Assembly (NCBI GenBank): GCA_010645155.1
Contig: CM021318.1
Span: 10,901,331-10,965,330 of the forward strand
From: Tigriopus japonicus
Lineage: Eukaryota; Arthropoda; Copepoda; Harpacticoida; Harpacticidae
Direction: 5' to 3'
DNA: 64,000 bases
In this document: positions 10,693-22,985 of the stretch, in pieces
Layout of the letters: every line of letters starts with the position of its first letter
How positions within the stretch are numbered: the stretch's first letter is position 1
Translations under genes and position numbers: made by a program
The notes under the pieces: model-generated
The model's database searches: none
Seen by the model: only the letters and a program-made list of their open reading frames with translations
What the model was told of the DNA's origin: nothing

Positions 10693-13600
10693 TCACGAGG
10701 ACGTCGATCTCTCATTTCCGAACGAAAACTTGTCGTGCATGCGCGAAATGGAGGCTAAACCGCCAAACTTGGGGAAGGGGGGAAACTCGGCTGAGAAATC
10801 AAACCCAATCCCGCGGGAACCTAATCGCGGTTTGGCGGTGTCGGGTGATGTCATCCGTTGTGAGGATGTGTGTCGAATAGAACTCGACTGCATGAACGGA
10901 TCATTGTCCGGCTGAAAGAACTCATCTTGGAAGTGAACCTTGGAAAACTCTGACAGAGGCTCTTGGTTTTGACCTGGTTGGTTCCCATTCTCTCGTTTGA
11001 GCTTGGGAGTTCTCTCGGGAGTATGATGATGACCCGAAAACCTTCCCACAACAGAAGCGGGATTGCCAAAGTAATCTTGAATGACTAAAGGATTCTCCGT
11101 AACGGGATAGGACTGCTGCTGCCTCGGTTGATCTTGAACTTGACGGCGAAAAGGCTCTTGTTTGAAATCGTGGAAACCGTAAGTTTCTTCAAGATCATAT
11201 TCAGGTTCCTCTCCTTGCTCTGGCTTGTTCTTTTGCTGATTCTGATGGTGTCCATAGATCTTGTCATTTCTGAGATTCTCATACAAATCCTTGTTTGTGG
11301 TCGGCTTTGAATACCTTTCCGTCGTGGGTGTGGGGGTATCCACTTTCTTCAGCTCGTATGACTTCACGATTTTGTCCGCATTGTCGTAAATAGAGTGATC
11401 ATGATCTCTGTTTTCGTCATAATCGTTGTAATTGGCGCCAAATCCTGAAGAAGACACGGGCTCTGGATAATGGTAGGCGCCCTGTCCCAAAAGCGTCACA
11501 GACTTCTCCGTTGGTGAGGCGAACATATTTGGATTGCCGCCACGATGTGGAGTGCCTGTCTTAATGCCGCTAGCAAATATGTCATCATCATCATCATCAC
11601 CATAATTGGAGTGTGCGTCAGTCCGATCAAAGCTTAGAGCAGGCTGGAATCTAAATCCTCCTCCACCTCTTCCTCCTTCTGATGACGCTGATGATGATGA
11701 AGGAGCAGGATGAGGATGAGGAGGAAGGCGGTGGATGTCAGCATGGTCACGATTAAGTGCTGTTGGATGATGATAATAACTGGATGAGGATGAAGAGTGC
11801 GGGTTGTGACCACGATGGTGGTGGTGACGGTGAGGTGGTGTTTGAGTTTCACTTTCCAATTCATGATGATGCTCTGCTTTGGAGGCTTCTTCACGGTGCT
11901 TGATATGGGTGAGCCTCAGCTGGTCGCCATGCATTGGAGGAACTGTAGAAGGATGACCATATGGTCGAACTGTCACAGTGGGACCGACTTCAGGCGAAAA
12001 ATGACCAAATCCCTTTGGCGAGTCACGTGACCCTCCCCTTTCAAGATGTGGCCCGGTAAATGGGGAACGCTCAGTTGTTGAAGCTGGACGGGAGACTGTC
12101 GATGAAGATGACTGAGAGGGCATAAACGACAAAGCAGGCTTATAATACGCAGAAGGCCTTTGTAAACGAATTGGAGGCTGCGGGGGTGGAGGAGGTCGGA
12201 CTGGGAGAGGCTTTTCTTTCTGAACGGGACCAGAAGCTGAAGCGGAGTGTTGCGCTGGTTCACCATAACCGAAGTAATCATGGTAATTATACTTTCCTTT
12301 GTTCACAGTGGAGTTCGGAGTCTCAATATCGATGTTCTTATGAATGGGAAGAGCCAGTTGAGGACGAGAATGGTACAAGGTTTCAGCCTCAATTGTTTCC
12401 AATACTTGCTTCCTCTTGGTCCTGGGAATAGCTTGTCCATAAGGATCTGGGGTGTCCAAGTCCAAGAACCTCGATGGGGCTGCTGTTGAAGGGGTGGCTT
12501 TGTAGAATGGGAAGCTTGGACCGAATGTGGGTTTGTTTTTCGAGTTTTCGAGGATGGATTTGGGCGTTGCGTGAGGAGGGATTACGCTAAATGGGGAACT
12601 CCCTTTGCTGTAAATATTATCGACGCCAAATGGTCCTGATCGTTCCGTGGTGGTTGTTGTCACAGTTTTGGGCTGATAAACTTCGGTGGTGGTGGTTGTT
12701 GGCTTGGATCTATTGTAATTCGGCTTTGAGCTCGTTCGTTGCTCTTCACTTGGCCTCCGACTCTTAAAGTTGAATTCAAATGGCGATTTATCGAAGAATG
12801 ATTCAGCCTCGTACTCTTTGGTGTCTTCACCTTCATCCTCATTTTGGCGATGTCCATCGCTATTGTGTATTTGGGAATTATGTTCATCTTCATCGCCATT
12901 CTTCTTTCCCCACTCAAAATCGTCCTTTTCATGTCTTGTTTTGGTCGTGGTTGTAAATGGAGTGGTGGTAGTTCTTGTAGTTGTTGTTCTTGTTGCAGTG
13001 GTGGTGGTAGATGTTGTTGTTGTAGTAGTAGTAGTAATAGTAGTGGTGGTAGCTTGGGTCGTGGTAAATTCCCTATCAAACAGGGACGAGGGGGAGGACG
13101 ATTCCTTGGCAAAATTTTGGAGAAATCTTCCACTTTTCCTCTTTTTGGTGGCATCTACAATTGGAAGCCTGGCATTTTCGAATGGCACAAAACTAGATTT
13201 AGATAGAGATGGAGTAAAAAGGCTATCACTCCCTTCCTGAGTCAATGAATTCGACTCGTCTCGATCAAAGTTTGGTCGGTCCGTGTCCGATTCAGGGTTT
13301 CTCAACAATCTGGGATGCGAGAGTAAGAACAAGGTTTTCCCTTCTTCCTCAGAACTATCGTCACCTTCATCCTCATCGACGTCTTCGTCCTTGTTGTCCA
13401 ATGTTGCGGGCAATTCATCTTTAGAGGGAAAATGCGGAAACTTTGCATTCTCGCTCTTGGGATATTCAATTACTACTTCATTCCCTAATCCTGACGAGCT
13501 GAATTCTTCCAGTACTTTTTCTCGAATCTCCTCACGATTTTTTGAGGGCTTCCAATTACTCTTCTTCCTGAAGTTTCGCTTAGGCTTTTTGTAAGGTTTT

Positions 13601-14700
13601 CGCTTGTATTTGGTAAATGTCTTGGCCTTTGGAGATGTGGACTCGATCTGTCCTCGTTTTTTCAACAAAAAGGATCCTTCACTCGATGATGAAATCGTAG
13701 TACTCACTGTTGTAGTTGTGCTAGCTGTTGTTGTTGTTGTTGTCGTTGTTGTTTTTGTTGTTGTTGCAGTGGTGGTGGTTGTTGATGTTGTTGATGTTGA
13801 CGTCGTCGTCCTGGAATTGGAACTTACAATAGAAGACACACTGGAAGTGGGAGGATTGGAGATGTAAAGTGAGAAAGGGGTGGATGAATAATGTCTTTGG
13901 GAGTCACTTCGCACGTGATGAGGATAGGGTGTGGGTGGAAATGGAATATTTTCCACATTCGCAATTCCGGGTCTTCCGGTGGATTGTTCGTGATGGGAGG
14001 TCTTGAGCACGTCATAGTTCCGCTCTCCGATTGTATAGTCGTACGTGACCGGGGCCAATGAAGTGAGTTCGAACGAATCGTCCTTGGGTTCCACTTCGTT
14101 ATCTCGATGGGTATCAAATCCATTATGATTCGGCCTCGCAATGGGTTGGTATTTGGATGGGTGGGAATAGGGTGAGTACTTCTCTTGAGTGACATACGTA
14201 TTCGAACTCGAGGGAAGAATATCATCTTGTGGATCTGAGTAGTGAGCGTCCTCATCGAGGTGTTCCAAACTCGAATCGGGATCTATGGCTTCACCGAGAA
14301 AATCTGACGTGGGGATCCTCGTGTTGTCCAGTCCATCATCCGATCGTCTGGGAGCTTTCACCCGTCGAAGAGACACTCGTCCTCGCTTCCTCAAACCCGA
14401 CCGGATCCTTTTCCGCCTCTGAATGAATTCCTCGGAATGATGATCGTTCTTTAACACCCGAGAAGCAACGGGGGCCCTTGGGCCAATGTCTGACTTTTTT
14501 CTGAAGGTACCCGTGGAAGGGTCGAACACAACATGGGGCGATACTTGACTGGCCTTGGGTGAGGATTTCAGGTCCCGCGATCGTTTCCAGCCGCATTGAG
14601 CGGGACCAAAGACATTGAATATGGCAACTAGAAATACTATCACAGTCACAGGGCTCTTGGTAATGGGAAGAGAGCCTTTAAGGCGTGACATCAGCCACAT
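10693..14700 (-). CDS. Large Thr/Ser/His-rich secreted or membrane-anchored mucin-like protein
   Basis: A single 1335-codon exon. The product is unrecognised at family level. Residues about 14-35 form a hydrophobic segment (VTVIVFLVAIFNVFG) followed by AQCG, fitting a signal peptide or a type II anchor. A basic, dibasic-rich stretch (RRKRIRSGLRKRGR, about residues 95-108) could be a proprotein-convertase site. Two long Thr tracts (about residues 289-337 and 546-586) and a shorter one near 665-690 look like mucin-type O-glycosylation regions. Acidic clusters (DEDVDEDEGDD near 440, a run of six Asp near 1033), a His-rich segment (about 944-980) and Pro-rich linkers complete a mostly disordered chain. 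There are no catalytic motifs and few cysteines. The start ATG follows a probable 5'UTR intron. An extracellular matrix or cuticle-associated role is a guess. Confidence 0.8.
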   Translation of the reverse strand: MWLMSRLKGSLPITKSPVTVIVFLVAIFNVFGPAQCGWKRSRDLKSSPKASQVSPHVVFDPSTGTFRKKSDIGPRAPVASRVLKNDHHSEEFIQRRKRIRSGLRKRGRVSLRRVKAPRRSDDGLDNTRIPTSDFLGEAIDPDSSLEHLDEDAHYSDPQDDILPSSSNTYVTQEKYSPYSHPSKYQPIARPNHNGFDTHRDNEVEPKDDSFELTSLAPVTYDYTIGERNYDVLKTSHHEQSTGRPGIANVENIPFPPTPYPHHVRSDSQRHYSSTPFSLYISNPPTSSVSSIVSSNSRTTTSTSTTSTTTTTATTTKTTTTTTTTTASTTTTVSTTISSSSEGSFLLKKRGQIESTSPKAKTFTKYKRKPYKKPKRNFRKKSNWKPSKNREEIREKVLEEFSSSGLGNEVVIEYPKSENAKFPHFPSKDELPATLDNKDEDVDEDEGDDSSEEEGKTLFLLSHPRLLRNPESDTDRPNFDRDESNSLTQEGSDSLFTPSLSKSSFVPFENARLPIVDATKKRKSGRFLQNFAKESSSPSSLFDREFTTTQATTTTITTTTTTTTSTTTTATRTTTTRTTTTPFTTTTKTRHEKDDFEWGKKNGDEDEHNSQIHNSDGHRQNEDEGEDTKEYEAESFFDKSPFEFNFKSRRPSEEQRTSSKPNYNRSKPTTTTTEVYQPKTVTTTTTERSGPFGVDNIYSKGSSPFSVIPPHATPKSILENSKNKPTFGPSFPFYKATPSTAAPSRFLDLDTPDPYGQAIPRTKRKQVLETIEAETLYHSRPQLALPIHKNIDIETPNSTVNKGKYNYHDYFGYGEPAQHSASASGPVQKEKPLPVRPPPPPQPPIRLQRPSAYYKPALSFMPSQSSSSTVSRPASTTERSPFTGPHLERGGSRDSPKGFGHFSPEVGPTVTVRPYGHPSTVPPMHGDQLRLTHIKHREEASKAEHHHELESETQTPPHRHHHHRGHNPHSSSSSSYYHHPTALNRDHADIHRLPPHPHPAPSSSSASSEGGRGGGGFRFQPALSFDRTDAHSNYGDDDDDDIFASGIKTGTPHRGGNPNMFASPTEKSVTLLGQGAYHYPEPVSSSGFGANYNDYDENRDHDHSIYDNADKIVKSYELKKVDTPTPTTERYSKPTTNKDLYENLRNDKIYGHHQNQQKNKPEQGEEPEYDLEETYGFHDFKQEPFRRQVQDQPRQQQSYPVTENPLVIQDYFGNPASVVGRFSGHHHTPERTPKLKRENGNQPGQNQEPLSEFSKVHFQDEFFQPDNDPFMQSSSIRHTSSQRMTSPDTAKPRLGSRGIGFDFSAEFPPFPKFGGLASISRMHDKFSFGNERSTSS

Positions 14701-14752
14701 TTTGTCGTGTTTCGTGCTTGGTAATCAGGGAAGCGGGAGTCACCGATTGTTG

Positions 14753-15626
14753 TCTGAAAAGGAAATCAGGAAACTGCCATGAAATACCCTCATCAATTTA
14801 GAATGTTGCTGGCAAAAGTCTGCATGCAAAAGCAAACTAAGTGATCTTTTCATGGTTTAACGAAAGACGTCAAAGGCATTTCCATCCCTCGTGTTGTTTT
14901 AATATGACGTTGATGAATACCGCACTCGAATTCCATATCGTGGAAAATCGAGCTTAATCGATATCATGATTTCTTTCAGGTCTTCATATTAGCTTTAATC
15001 TGGCTATTCAGTGATTCAATGTTTCGGTGCCATCGAGGCATTCATTGATTGTCGCACTGACCATGTCGAGATAATTGAACTGTTGCCTCGCTTTGTTCAA
15101 GCCTACGAATCATTTACCCTTGAACCAATACCGCGAATAATTTTCGAATACGAGAAAACTGTTCGGTCAACGCAGCAGCCAAATTCCAGAGTTATTATGA
15201 TCATACCAGGACTGTCAGGTTCCCGTTTTTCGTTTGAACTTGATTTGATCATGTAAATGAAGTAAGTGCGGGATGAAATACAATAAAAAAGACGAACATA
15301 CTAGATTTACTATTGAACATGCGTGGATAAAACTGTGAGATCAAATTATCGTGGCTTCAGATTCTTTTTCATCTGCAGAAAATGACGTGAAATTGCAGAT
15401 TGGACAAGGTCAAACATTAACAAGGATAATTGCATTAATTGTTACCTTGATTATGTTTCCTTTTTGACACATTGGCCAAATTTCTGGTTCAGATTTGACG
15501 AAATCGAATCAAACAGAGCAAAACAAGGTGCAAGACAAATTTGCAAAAAAGTTCCACCAACTACGTGTCGTTCGTTCTAATGACCTAATTTTTACTTCCA
15601 ACAAGAAAGTGAGCTGAGTTCTTACC
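14753..15626 (-). other. Probable 5'UTR intron of the mucin-like gene
   Basis: On the minus strand an upstream exon appears to end at CAAG|GTAAGAAC (donor at 15625-15624). A good acceptor, TTTTCAG|ACAACAATC, lies at about 14756-14754, 53 bases before the start ATG at 14700. If used, this gives a non-coding first exon just above 15626 and an intron of about 870 bp. It is inferred from splice-site quality only. The intron body holds no other feature that could be supported. Confidence 0.4.
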
Positions 15627-15724
15627 TTGAGATAATCCAAATGAATAGAACGACGATCTTGACAAAGCCTTTCTGTTCGTCCACAACACGGGTGCACAAA
15701 TGATGGATTCAAAACACGACTCAC

Positions 15725-18700
15725 ATTCCAGTCAATTGAAGACCGAATGTCAGCATTGGTTATTTTCTTGAACCATTATGGGCTCAACGCAATGATGCCA
15801 CTGGAACGGAGGATCGATAATGATAAGGGTTTGTACCCTCAAATCACGCCGAAGAGACTTCCTGGGGATTAATGTTACTCGTAAAATCACAAGACGAGTT
15901 ATTGTTTTATAGTTATTGGGTTACAATGGTTTCGACTCCTTCAGAGATGAACTATCACCAAAAAGCGTAACTGTTCATTTCGAAGCAAGTAGCACAACTA
16001 AAGAGCACCAAATCTAAATTTGAACAGGAAGGATAGGAAAATACTGAAACATGCCTTCACCGTCCTCCTCCCATGCATGTGTAGTAGGAGAAGTAGTAGT
16101 AGTAGTCCATGCCCTCCTCGAGCGTCATTTCACATGCTGCAACCAACGACTTGCGTTTGCTCGTTCTGTTCCAATCATCCATCCATCCGTCCGTCTGTAT
16201 CTGAAAGTACCTATGAACGTAGTTCTGTACGCAAAGAGCCCTTTGACGCGAATTTGCGCACGCCGGCGAATCCTCCTTGCATCTCGATCGACTCAGGTGC
16301 AGAAAAGGAAAGGATATTTTTTTGCACTGCACTAATAAAAAGGAAAGATGTGTTTGAACTAATATTTCGTTGGAAATTGAGCTTTGGTTGTTAGCTCACA
16401 ATGTCCGAAGTCATGGGCGCGTGGGGGGCTTTTGTGGATCGAGCGTTGAGGGTGAGATGCATTTCTTATAATGGTTCCAAAGCATGGCTGGGTCTCCAGG
16501 ATGAAGTAAGTATGGACGTACACCTAAAGGTATGGATTGGATTCGGACTCTGTACACATTCCACGGTGAAGAAATCATTAAATTGTGTAAGGGGGACAAC
16601 TTAATGGAGCCCAAAGGTACAAAAAAAAGATGCAACTAAAAGGAAGTCATTACTACTCAATCGTGATGATCATAAAACTCGTTATATTGGATTGGGTCAA
16701 ACACCAATGGAAATAAAACCCAGTTTCACTAGTAATTTCTAGATCAACGTAGAACCGGAATTCCAAAAATCCCCGTCACATGTCACGTGACTAATTAATG
16801 AATTGATAGGAAAGATATGCATTTTAAGGAAAACGAGTTATGCTTTTAACAACTGTTCCTGAAATGAATTCAGAAAACCATCAACATGGTGTATGATAAA
16901 GAAATGCAGGCTTTAGCCTAATTCTCACCAGGAAACATATGTATTACGCATGGACATGGAAGCCCATTGGCAAATTCCTTACGATGAACAATCTAATTTG
17001 TGTGCACATGATTTCCATTGCGCAGCCAAAGGGCTAATGTTCAATTAAAAATGGCCCCACTCTAAAAGCAACGACAGTGGATGAGTTTATTACTGAATCT
17101 ACTATACTACACACTTCAGACCAGGGCAAGCAGTCTATTATTGAAAAGGGTCTGTCTACTACCCGTCAGTTAGCTAGCTACATAGATGCATTGAACTTCT
17201 CTTTGAATCTTTGTTCAACGAAATTCGAATGGCTTGACGCTCGCTAGGGAGTCGAGGTAATGGTCGAAGAATGGCTGGCAATCCCCCCCCCCCCTTTTTG
17301 ATCCCTCTTGAAAATTCTCTAATCATTCACAGATTAAAGCTAACGCCCTTTGTTGTATCAAGCTTAGTCTCTTCAATGCTCACAGTCACCACCAAAAGGG
17401 ACGACGAAGAAAATGGCAATGTTGGGATGGAAAAAAGTCAAGACAAGATCATTCCGGAAGATAACGTTGACCTTCAATTTTGCATAAGGGCAACATCGCC
17501 GAGGAGGATCAAATTTAAATTTGAATTTCACCTCTCATGCAAGGCCAGAGCCATTTTGGTACCCCCCGACAATTCTTTCAATTGCTCCGAGAAGCACATC
17601 AAATGACTGATGCAATTAGACCCCAAAGATGACGAATCGGAAGACGTAAGAGATGCATTTTCACGCCTCCTAACGGATAAGTCAATTGCAAGTCGAACAC
17701 CTGAGCAGCCCAAAGTGAAAATTCACTCGCTCGGGCCTCAAGTTTTACCGTCTAAATTGGTTGTCCACTTTTATTTTGGTAACAACAAGGTTGCTAATCA
17801 GACGACCATGCAATCGGAAATTACTGGGCCTTTTTATCTTAGTAGTATTAGGGTAGACTCAAGGATGATGAAAAAATGTCTTTCGATGCTCACACTCTTA
17901 ATTGAATATAACGTTTCAATTAAGGTAAGCAAATTGATTATCACACAACCAGACACATTGGATCCCTCTTACGTTGACTTTAAGCTAAACAATAATACAA
18001 CTCTTAAAACATCTTAGAACAATTTAAATAGGTTAACCTGGAACGTGCGCTTACCAACGGGTCAAAGCAAAACTTTACAAACTGCAAATCTTTATCTTCA
18101 GTTAATAACTGATCTAAAATCAATTTATATGCTAGACAGCCTTGGTAAGCATTCTAGTTCGAAACTTTTCCACGAGAAATGACCAGGCCAACAACAATAA
18201 AGCCCTTTCATATTTTCCAAGTCTCTGTTCACTCTGTCATGATCTCAATGGTCATGAGAAGGCCTCCATCCTAACAACAGCTTTGGCCACTGGCTGAAAA
18301 AAGAAGCCCGAAAGTGCGTCCACTGTCATCCAGATGCTCACGTTCGACACATTGAAGTAGCTAGCCATCACATTTGACATCCCTTGGAAGTGTACTCATG
18401 CCAAACGTACTCGACCAGAGCGGGCAACGTGATGATATAATGATGCTTTGGTCACTCATTATTGCAATGGCATTATCAGTGTTACTACACACTCTCATAG
18501 AAAGTGTCACAAAATAAAGCCCTTCCTGGTTTTAGCGCTCGGTTTTTTAAAAGTTTTTCGTCTTTATCGTTTGACTCAACAATTAGGTATGATCAAGGTA
18601 AAAGAGAGAATAAAGGTAATGGGATCACACATAATCATAAATTAGAAAAGTTGTAATTGGCTGTGTTTACGATGAGTGACCAACCTGACTCTAAATTCTT

Positions 18701-21700
18701 AGACGTTCGGTTATTAGTGCAGCAGCTCCCTGCAATCCTTTTGGTTGCTACATTTTTGGGAAATCAGATCCTCTGAACCATTCAATGCTCCTCGAGCACC
18801 CATTCCCAATTGCCTCATCCATAAAGTTCAAATAGACAAAGTTTATCCTGGTTGACCGGATCTTGCTAATGATCTCCATCAAATATTTTCTGAAACCTTT
18901 TGAGCTCTAATTCAAGCATTCAATCAACTTATATTTAACAGACTTTGATGGAGAATAAATATGAGGCCAATGTCGACAGACAACGAGGAAATGGAGCTTG
19001 GCAAGCATATTGACGTAAGGTGACAAGGTGCATTCTTTCAAAATGACGATCCCGTACTAAATAAATATTTCAACAACCACTACTTATCATACAATGCCCA
19101 ATGCCAGGATATGAGAAATGATCGCTTATTTGGCCAAATAAGATCGTGAAATCAAGATCTGGCATGTGAAGTCAAATGGGGAAGATTTGTCCTCGATAGA
19201 AAGATACCATTCATGAAAAATGCCCAAGTGGAAATGGAACTATTATTGCCCATTGTAGCCCGATGGGATGATTGCTACTCTGATATCGAAGGAGAGGGGC
19301 ATGGCAAGCACGACGAGATTGAAAACAACGCCAAAATGAGGAAGACATTCCGCATGATGAAGGTGAAGGTAATGCCAAAATATGGTGGATTTGAGGAGGG
19401 GGGCACGAGAAATTCGAGTCATTCACGGGAGCCAGGTAACAATGGGAAACGTTGGTTTGGGGCGAAAACACTATTCAAGGTTAATTACCATCTCCAAGAA
19501 GGCTTGGTAATGGAGACTCGATCGATCGAGAGGTCACCAGAGTGGACATAAGAGTGATGCATAAAATTAGGTCATTCGATCACAAGCCAAGGTGAATGAC
19601 AAGCAGGCAAGATTGAAGAATGCCAATGGTCAGGTCATTCTTAGCGCCGTTATTTGCCAACTCATCAAACCATTGGTCAACAGTACAGTCAACGTCAATT
19701 CCGTGACTCGGGAATTAAGTCAATCAAAACAACGTAGAAGTAGTAGTACATAGGTAGTATTGAACCTTCAAGTTCAGAGTCATGAAAGGCATGTGATGTC
19801 GCACAAAGTATGAAGTACGTACGCACATGGATGGACCCCAGAATTTAAATGACTGGTGGATTGAAATAACACGGCTCTAAATTAGGTTAAGTAAGAAAAA
19901 ACGCGTAAGAGAAAAGAGGAAGAAGAACTGCCAGATCGTTGATTTTCCCGTTGGATTCTCTTTCAAACTTCTGAGTGAGTTTGTCTTACAAATGACAGAT
20001 GATGACCAAAGATCGGTTGTCAGAGATCGATTTGAAGTGGCTTTAAAGAAGCTATCACATCATCTGGATTCTTCAGACCATCTTTGTTACCGTCCGTCGA
20101 AATGATTTTCACTCGAGCACATATTGACCAAATGACATTTGACAAACGATGCAACCAAGCCTCTGGCCGTAAATGTAGATGCTTCATCTTAATCTTTGAT
20201 CCAAGAAATCTTCCCATTAGACAGTATAGAATACTGTTTCAAATCATTTACATCATTAGACCTGTCGTCAAATTCGTAAAGTTGAGTTACTTGATTCTAA
20301 AGAAGCTCATGGGACATAGGCTTCTGGACTTGATTCTATAACTGCTACCTAAGATCAACTAAAATTTATTCCATCGTCTATTTCCTCAATCATTGTTAAC
20401 TAAGCAGTTTTTGACGCTGATACAATACATTTCAGTGAAGCTAAGGCTCTTTTACGTTCATTTTCTTTGAAGTGGACTGCACATGAGGATGACTACGTGA
20501 GACGGTATCCAACTCAAGTCATTAAAGGATTGTATGACAAGACGAAAGATGAAAGTTTTTTTCCTAATAAAACAAAAGCAATCTTGCAATTTAAAGCAGG
20601 ATTTTAATTTTTGAGCTGGAAAAAAACTCTTACCATCTGTTGAAAGTTTGTCTCGACCAACATGATAACTACTTATCCAATTGAGATTCAACGGCTCTTC
20701 AACAGATTCTTGAATGAAATGAATCACGCTTAACCATAACCAAGACCAGTTCCTTTTTCATTCAAACTTGGGAAGTGAAAGTTGACAATTACACGGGAAA
20801 ATTGCTCCCAAATGACTATATTAAAAGCCGCAATTTCGAAGAGGCTTCACTCACCTCCACTTCCAATCTTCCAAACTTATTGACTGGTAAACACCGAATT
20901 TCTGAAATTCCTTACGATCGCCCTCACTAACTCATTCACTCATTTATTTACTCAATCAGTCAGTTTGTCGGCAAGTCTCTAATCGATAAGTTCCAGTATT
21001 TTGAGAAAACATGGGCTTTGTTTGTCTAAGCAAAGATCAGAATTAAAGCTCGTTTAGAAATGGGCCAACCACTTAAAAAGGTTGTGGTCAGACCCTTGAT
21101 TTGAAGTGTCGTACACTCCATTCAAGATGTGTTCACTTCCAAAAACGCAATGGTCATAGCCGAGTGGATTTCGAAACCACCCTCAATAAGACTGACGGAA
21201 ATTCTGGACTCCAGAATGTCCCGTAAAAAGCGGATCGTACGAACAATGGCTAATGGCCTGAAGAGTCCAGAAGATCCTGATAAGACAATCTTGGGCGATT
21301 CCAATGATCCAACTTGCACTCAGAGCCCATAAATATTGCCCCGTTATCCTAAAGAGCTAAAGGTGAGGAAATCCAAATGCGAAGGACTTGTTTGCCCATT
21401 TCCATGTCTCGGGAGATCAACCTCAATTTTCTAGCTTGTATGTAGGCTGAATCACGAAACAAATGGGTTTCATAAATTCAACGCCTTCTCGGACAATCGC
21501 CATGAAAGCACAAGAAGCGATCTACATTCTCAAAATCCGAAGACACTTCTTCCAAATTAATGAAGAAAGGAATTGCAAAATGAGATCATGGAAATTGAAA
21601 TGGACTGTACTTTTGTCTTGGTTCTCGTAACGGTTCGTTCGTCATGTCAGGCGAGCCAACCGTCGTCATCACTGTTCAGAAGACACTGTTCAGTGTGGGA

Positions 21701-22980
21701 CGAAAGAAACGGAGCTGACATGAAATCATCGCACAAAAAATCCCTATCAACATCTGACACCCTGCTAATACACACGCACGCATCCCGAAGAAAATAAAGT
21801 ATTTCAGAAAAACAGACCTTTTTTCTTTGGAAATGTTCAGTTGGTAATAGTAATTGAGACTAGCAAATTGGACAATGGGTAAAAGAAGCAATGAGGAAGC
21901 AAAATGGTTTGTTTACCATAGTGAATCAATTCTCGGGGCGTTTTAACATATGGGGTCATAACACGCAAAATAAATTGGAGGCCCAATTACTCGAGTTACT
22001 CGAAATTCAGGCTCAGAGAATCCCATCGGGATAAGCGAGGGCTAAAATTGGTCATGAAATCGAGTTCGTCCCCATTGGGCTCAAGATAAAAGGAGCTCGT
22101 ATCGTAACGGAAATCCTGGTCAATCGGAAGAATAGTAGTATTTCTTGTTTATTAACACCGAACTAACTGAACTGAACCACAAATCCTACAGGAAACACAT
22201 TCAAAACAATCAGATGGATCATAAAGATTATAACCGACACATGTGCCAAGAATGAGAAAAAAAGTTATTAAAGCTCTATCAGCGGTAACAGGTCTATCTA
22301 GAACTGCACAAGATACGGTTTTTGTCCACGATCGGGTTCCACCCTGGGGAAAAAGGTGGGCGCACATTGAATGATACGCCTTGCAGGAGGAAGTAGCAAG
22401 TTCCACCGAGCGTTTGTTGTTGGTAGTAATTGAACGATCGTGGGTAATTTCAGATCTTCTTATTTACGCACAACCAGATCTGCCAAGACTGGGAACAAAA
22501 CGTTGTTCAATCCAGGGTGGAGACCATGATGATGAAGATGAAGAAGAAGAAGATGATGATTGGGGCCGCAGATTCACATGCACATTCGAATTCGTACCAC
22601 GTACACCTTCACCGCAACTTATTTATGTTGAGAAATTGCACTCCTGCATTCAGGAAACACCATCTTGGTTGGACAGCGGTAAATTCAGCTTGTGGGTCTT
22701 CAAATGGAATGACTCTTCTCTCTGAGAATATGAAAACGGGACAAACATCCTGATATCAGGCCGGGATGGTTTGACCACACAACATTTTGTGAGAGTGCTC
22801 ACGATTGATGGTGCTAATGTCCCTTTTGGCCGAATATTGTTTCGACTTTCTTCTCGAGAGAATAAATGTTTTGATAGCTGTTCTTCTCTGCAAATGGTAG
22901 CCGGGCCAGTCAGTGAGATTGCGGTTGTCATGAGTGGGGTGGAAAAGATGGAAAGATGGCACTCGACAAAGACAAGAGGA
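15725..22980. other. Long gene-poor stretch with simple repeats
   Basis: No convincing exon was found. A (GTA)n-like run lies at 16080-16108 and a run of about 13 C at 17283-17295. A GAT/GAA-rich purine run at 22527-22562 encodes only low-complexity acid in shadow frames. Open frames at 17610-18017 and 19213-19551 (plus) and 22152-22406 (minus) have no recognisable domain. A minus-strand AATAAA (TTTATT on the plus strand) sits near 22148 and could end the 3'UTR of the CIB gene, about 830 bases past its stop, but this is unproven. Confidence 0.45.
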
Positions 22981-22985
22981 GGATT

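Noticed and set aside
12770..13870. Valine/cysteine/serine-rich plus-strand open frames
   Set aside because: They are antisense shadows of the Thr-tract codons of the 1335-residue minus-strand gene.
22152..22406. 84-codon minus-strand Cys-containing open frame, possibly a small secreted peptide
   Set aside because: No N-terminal signal peptide, no recognisable family and no exon evidence. It may lie in the 3'UTR of the CIB gene.
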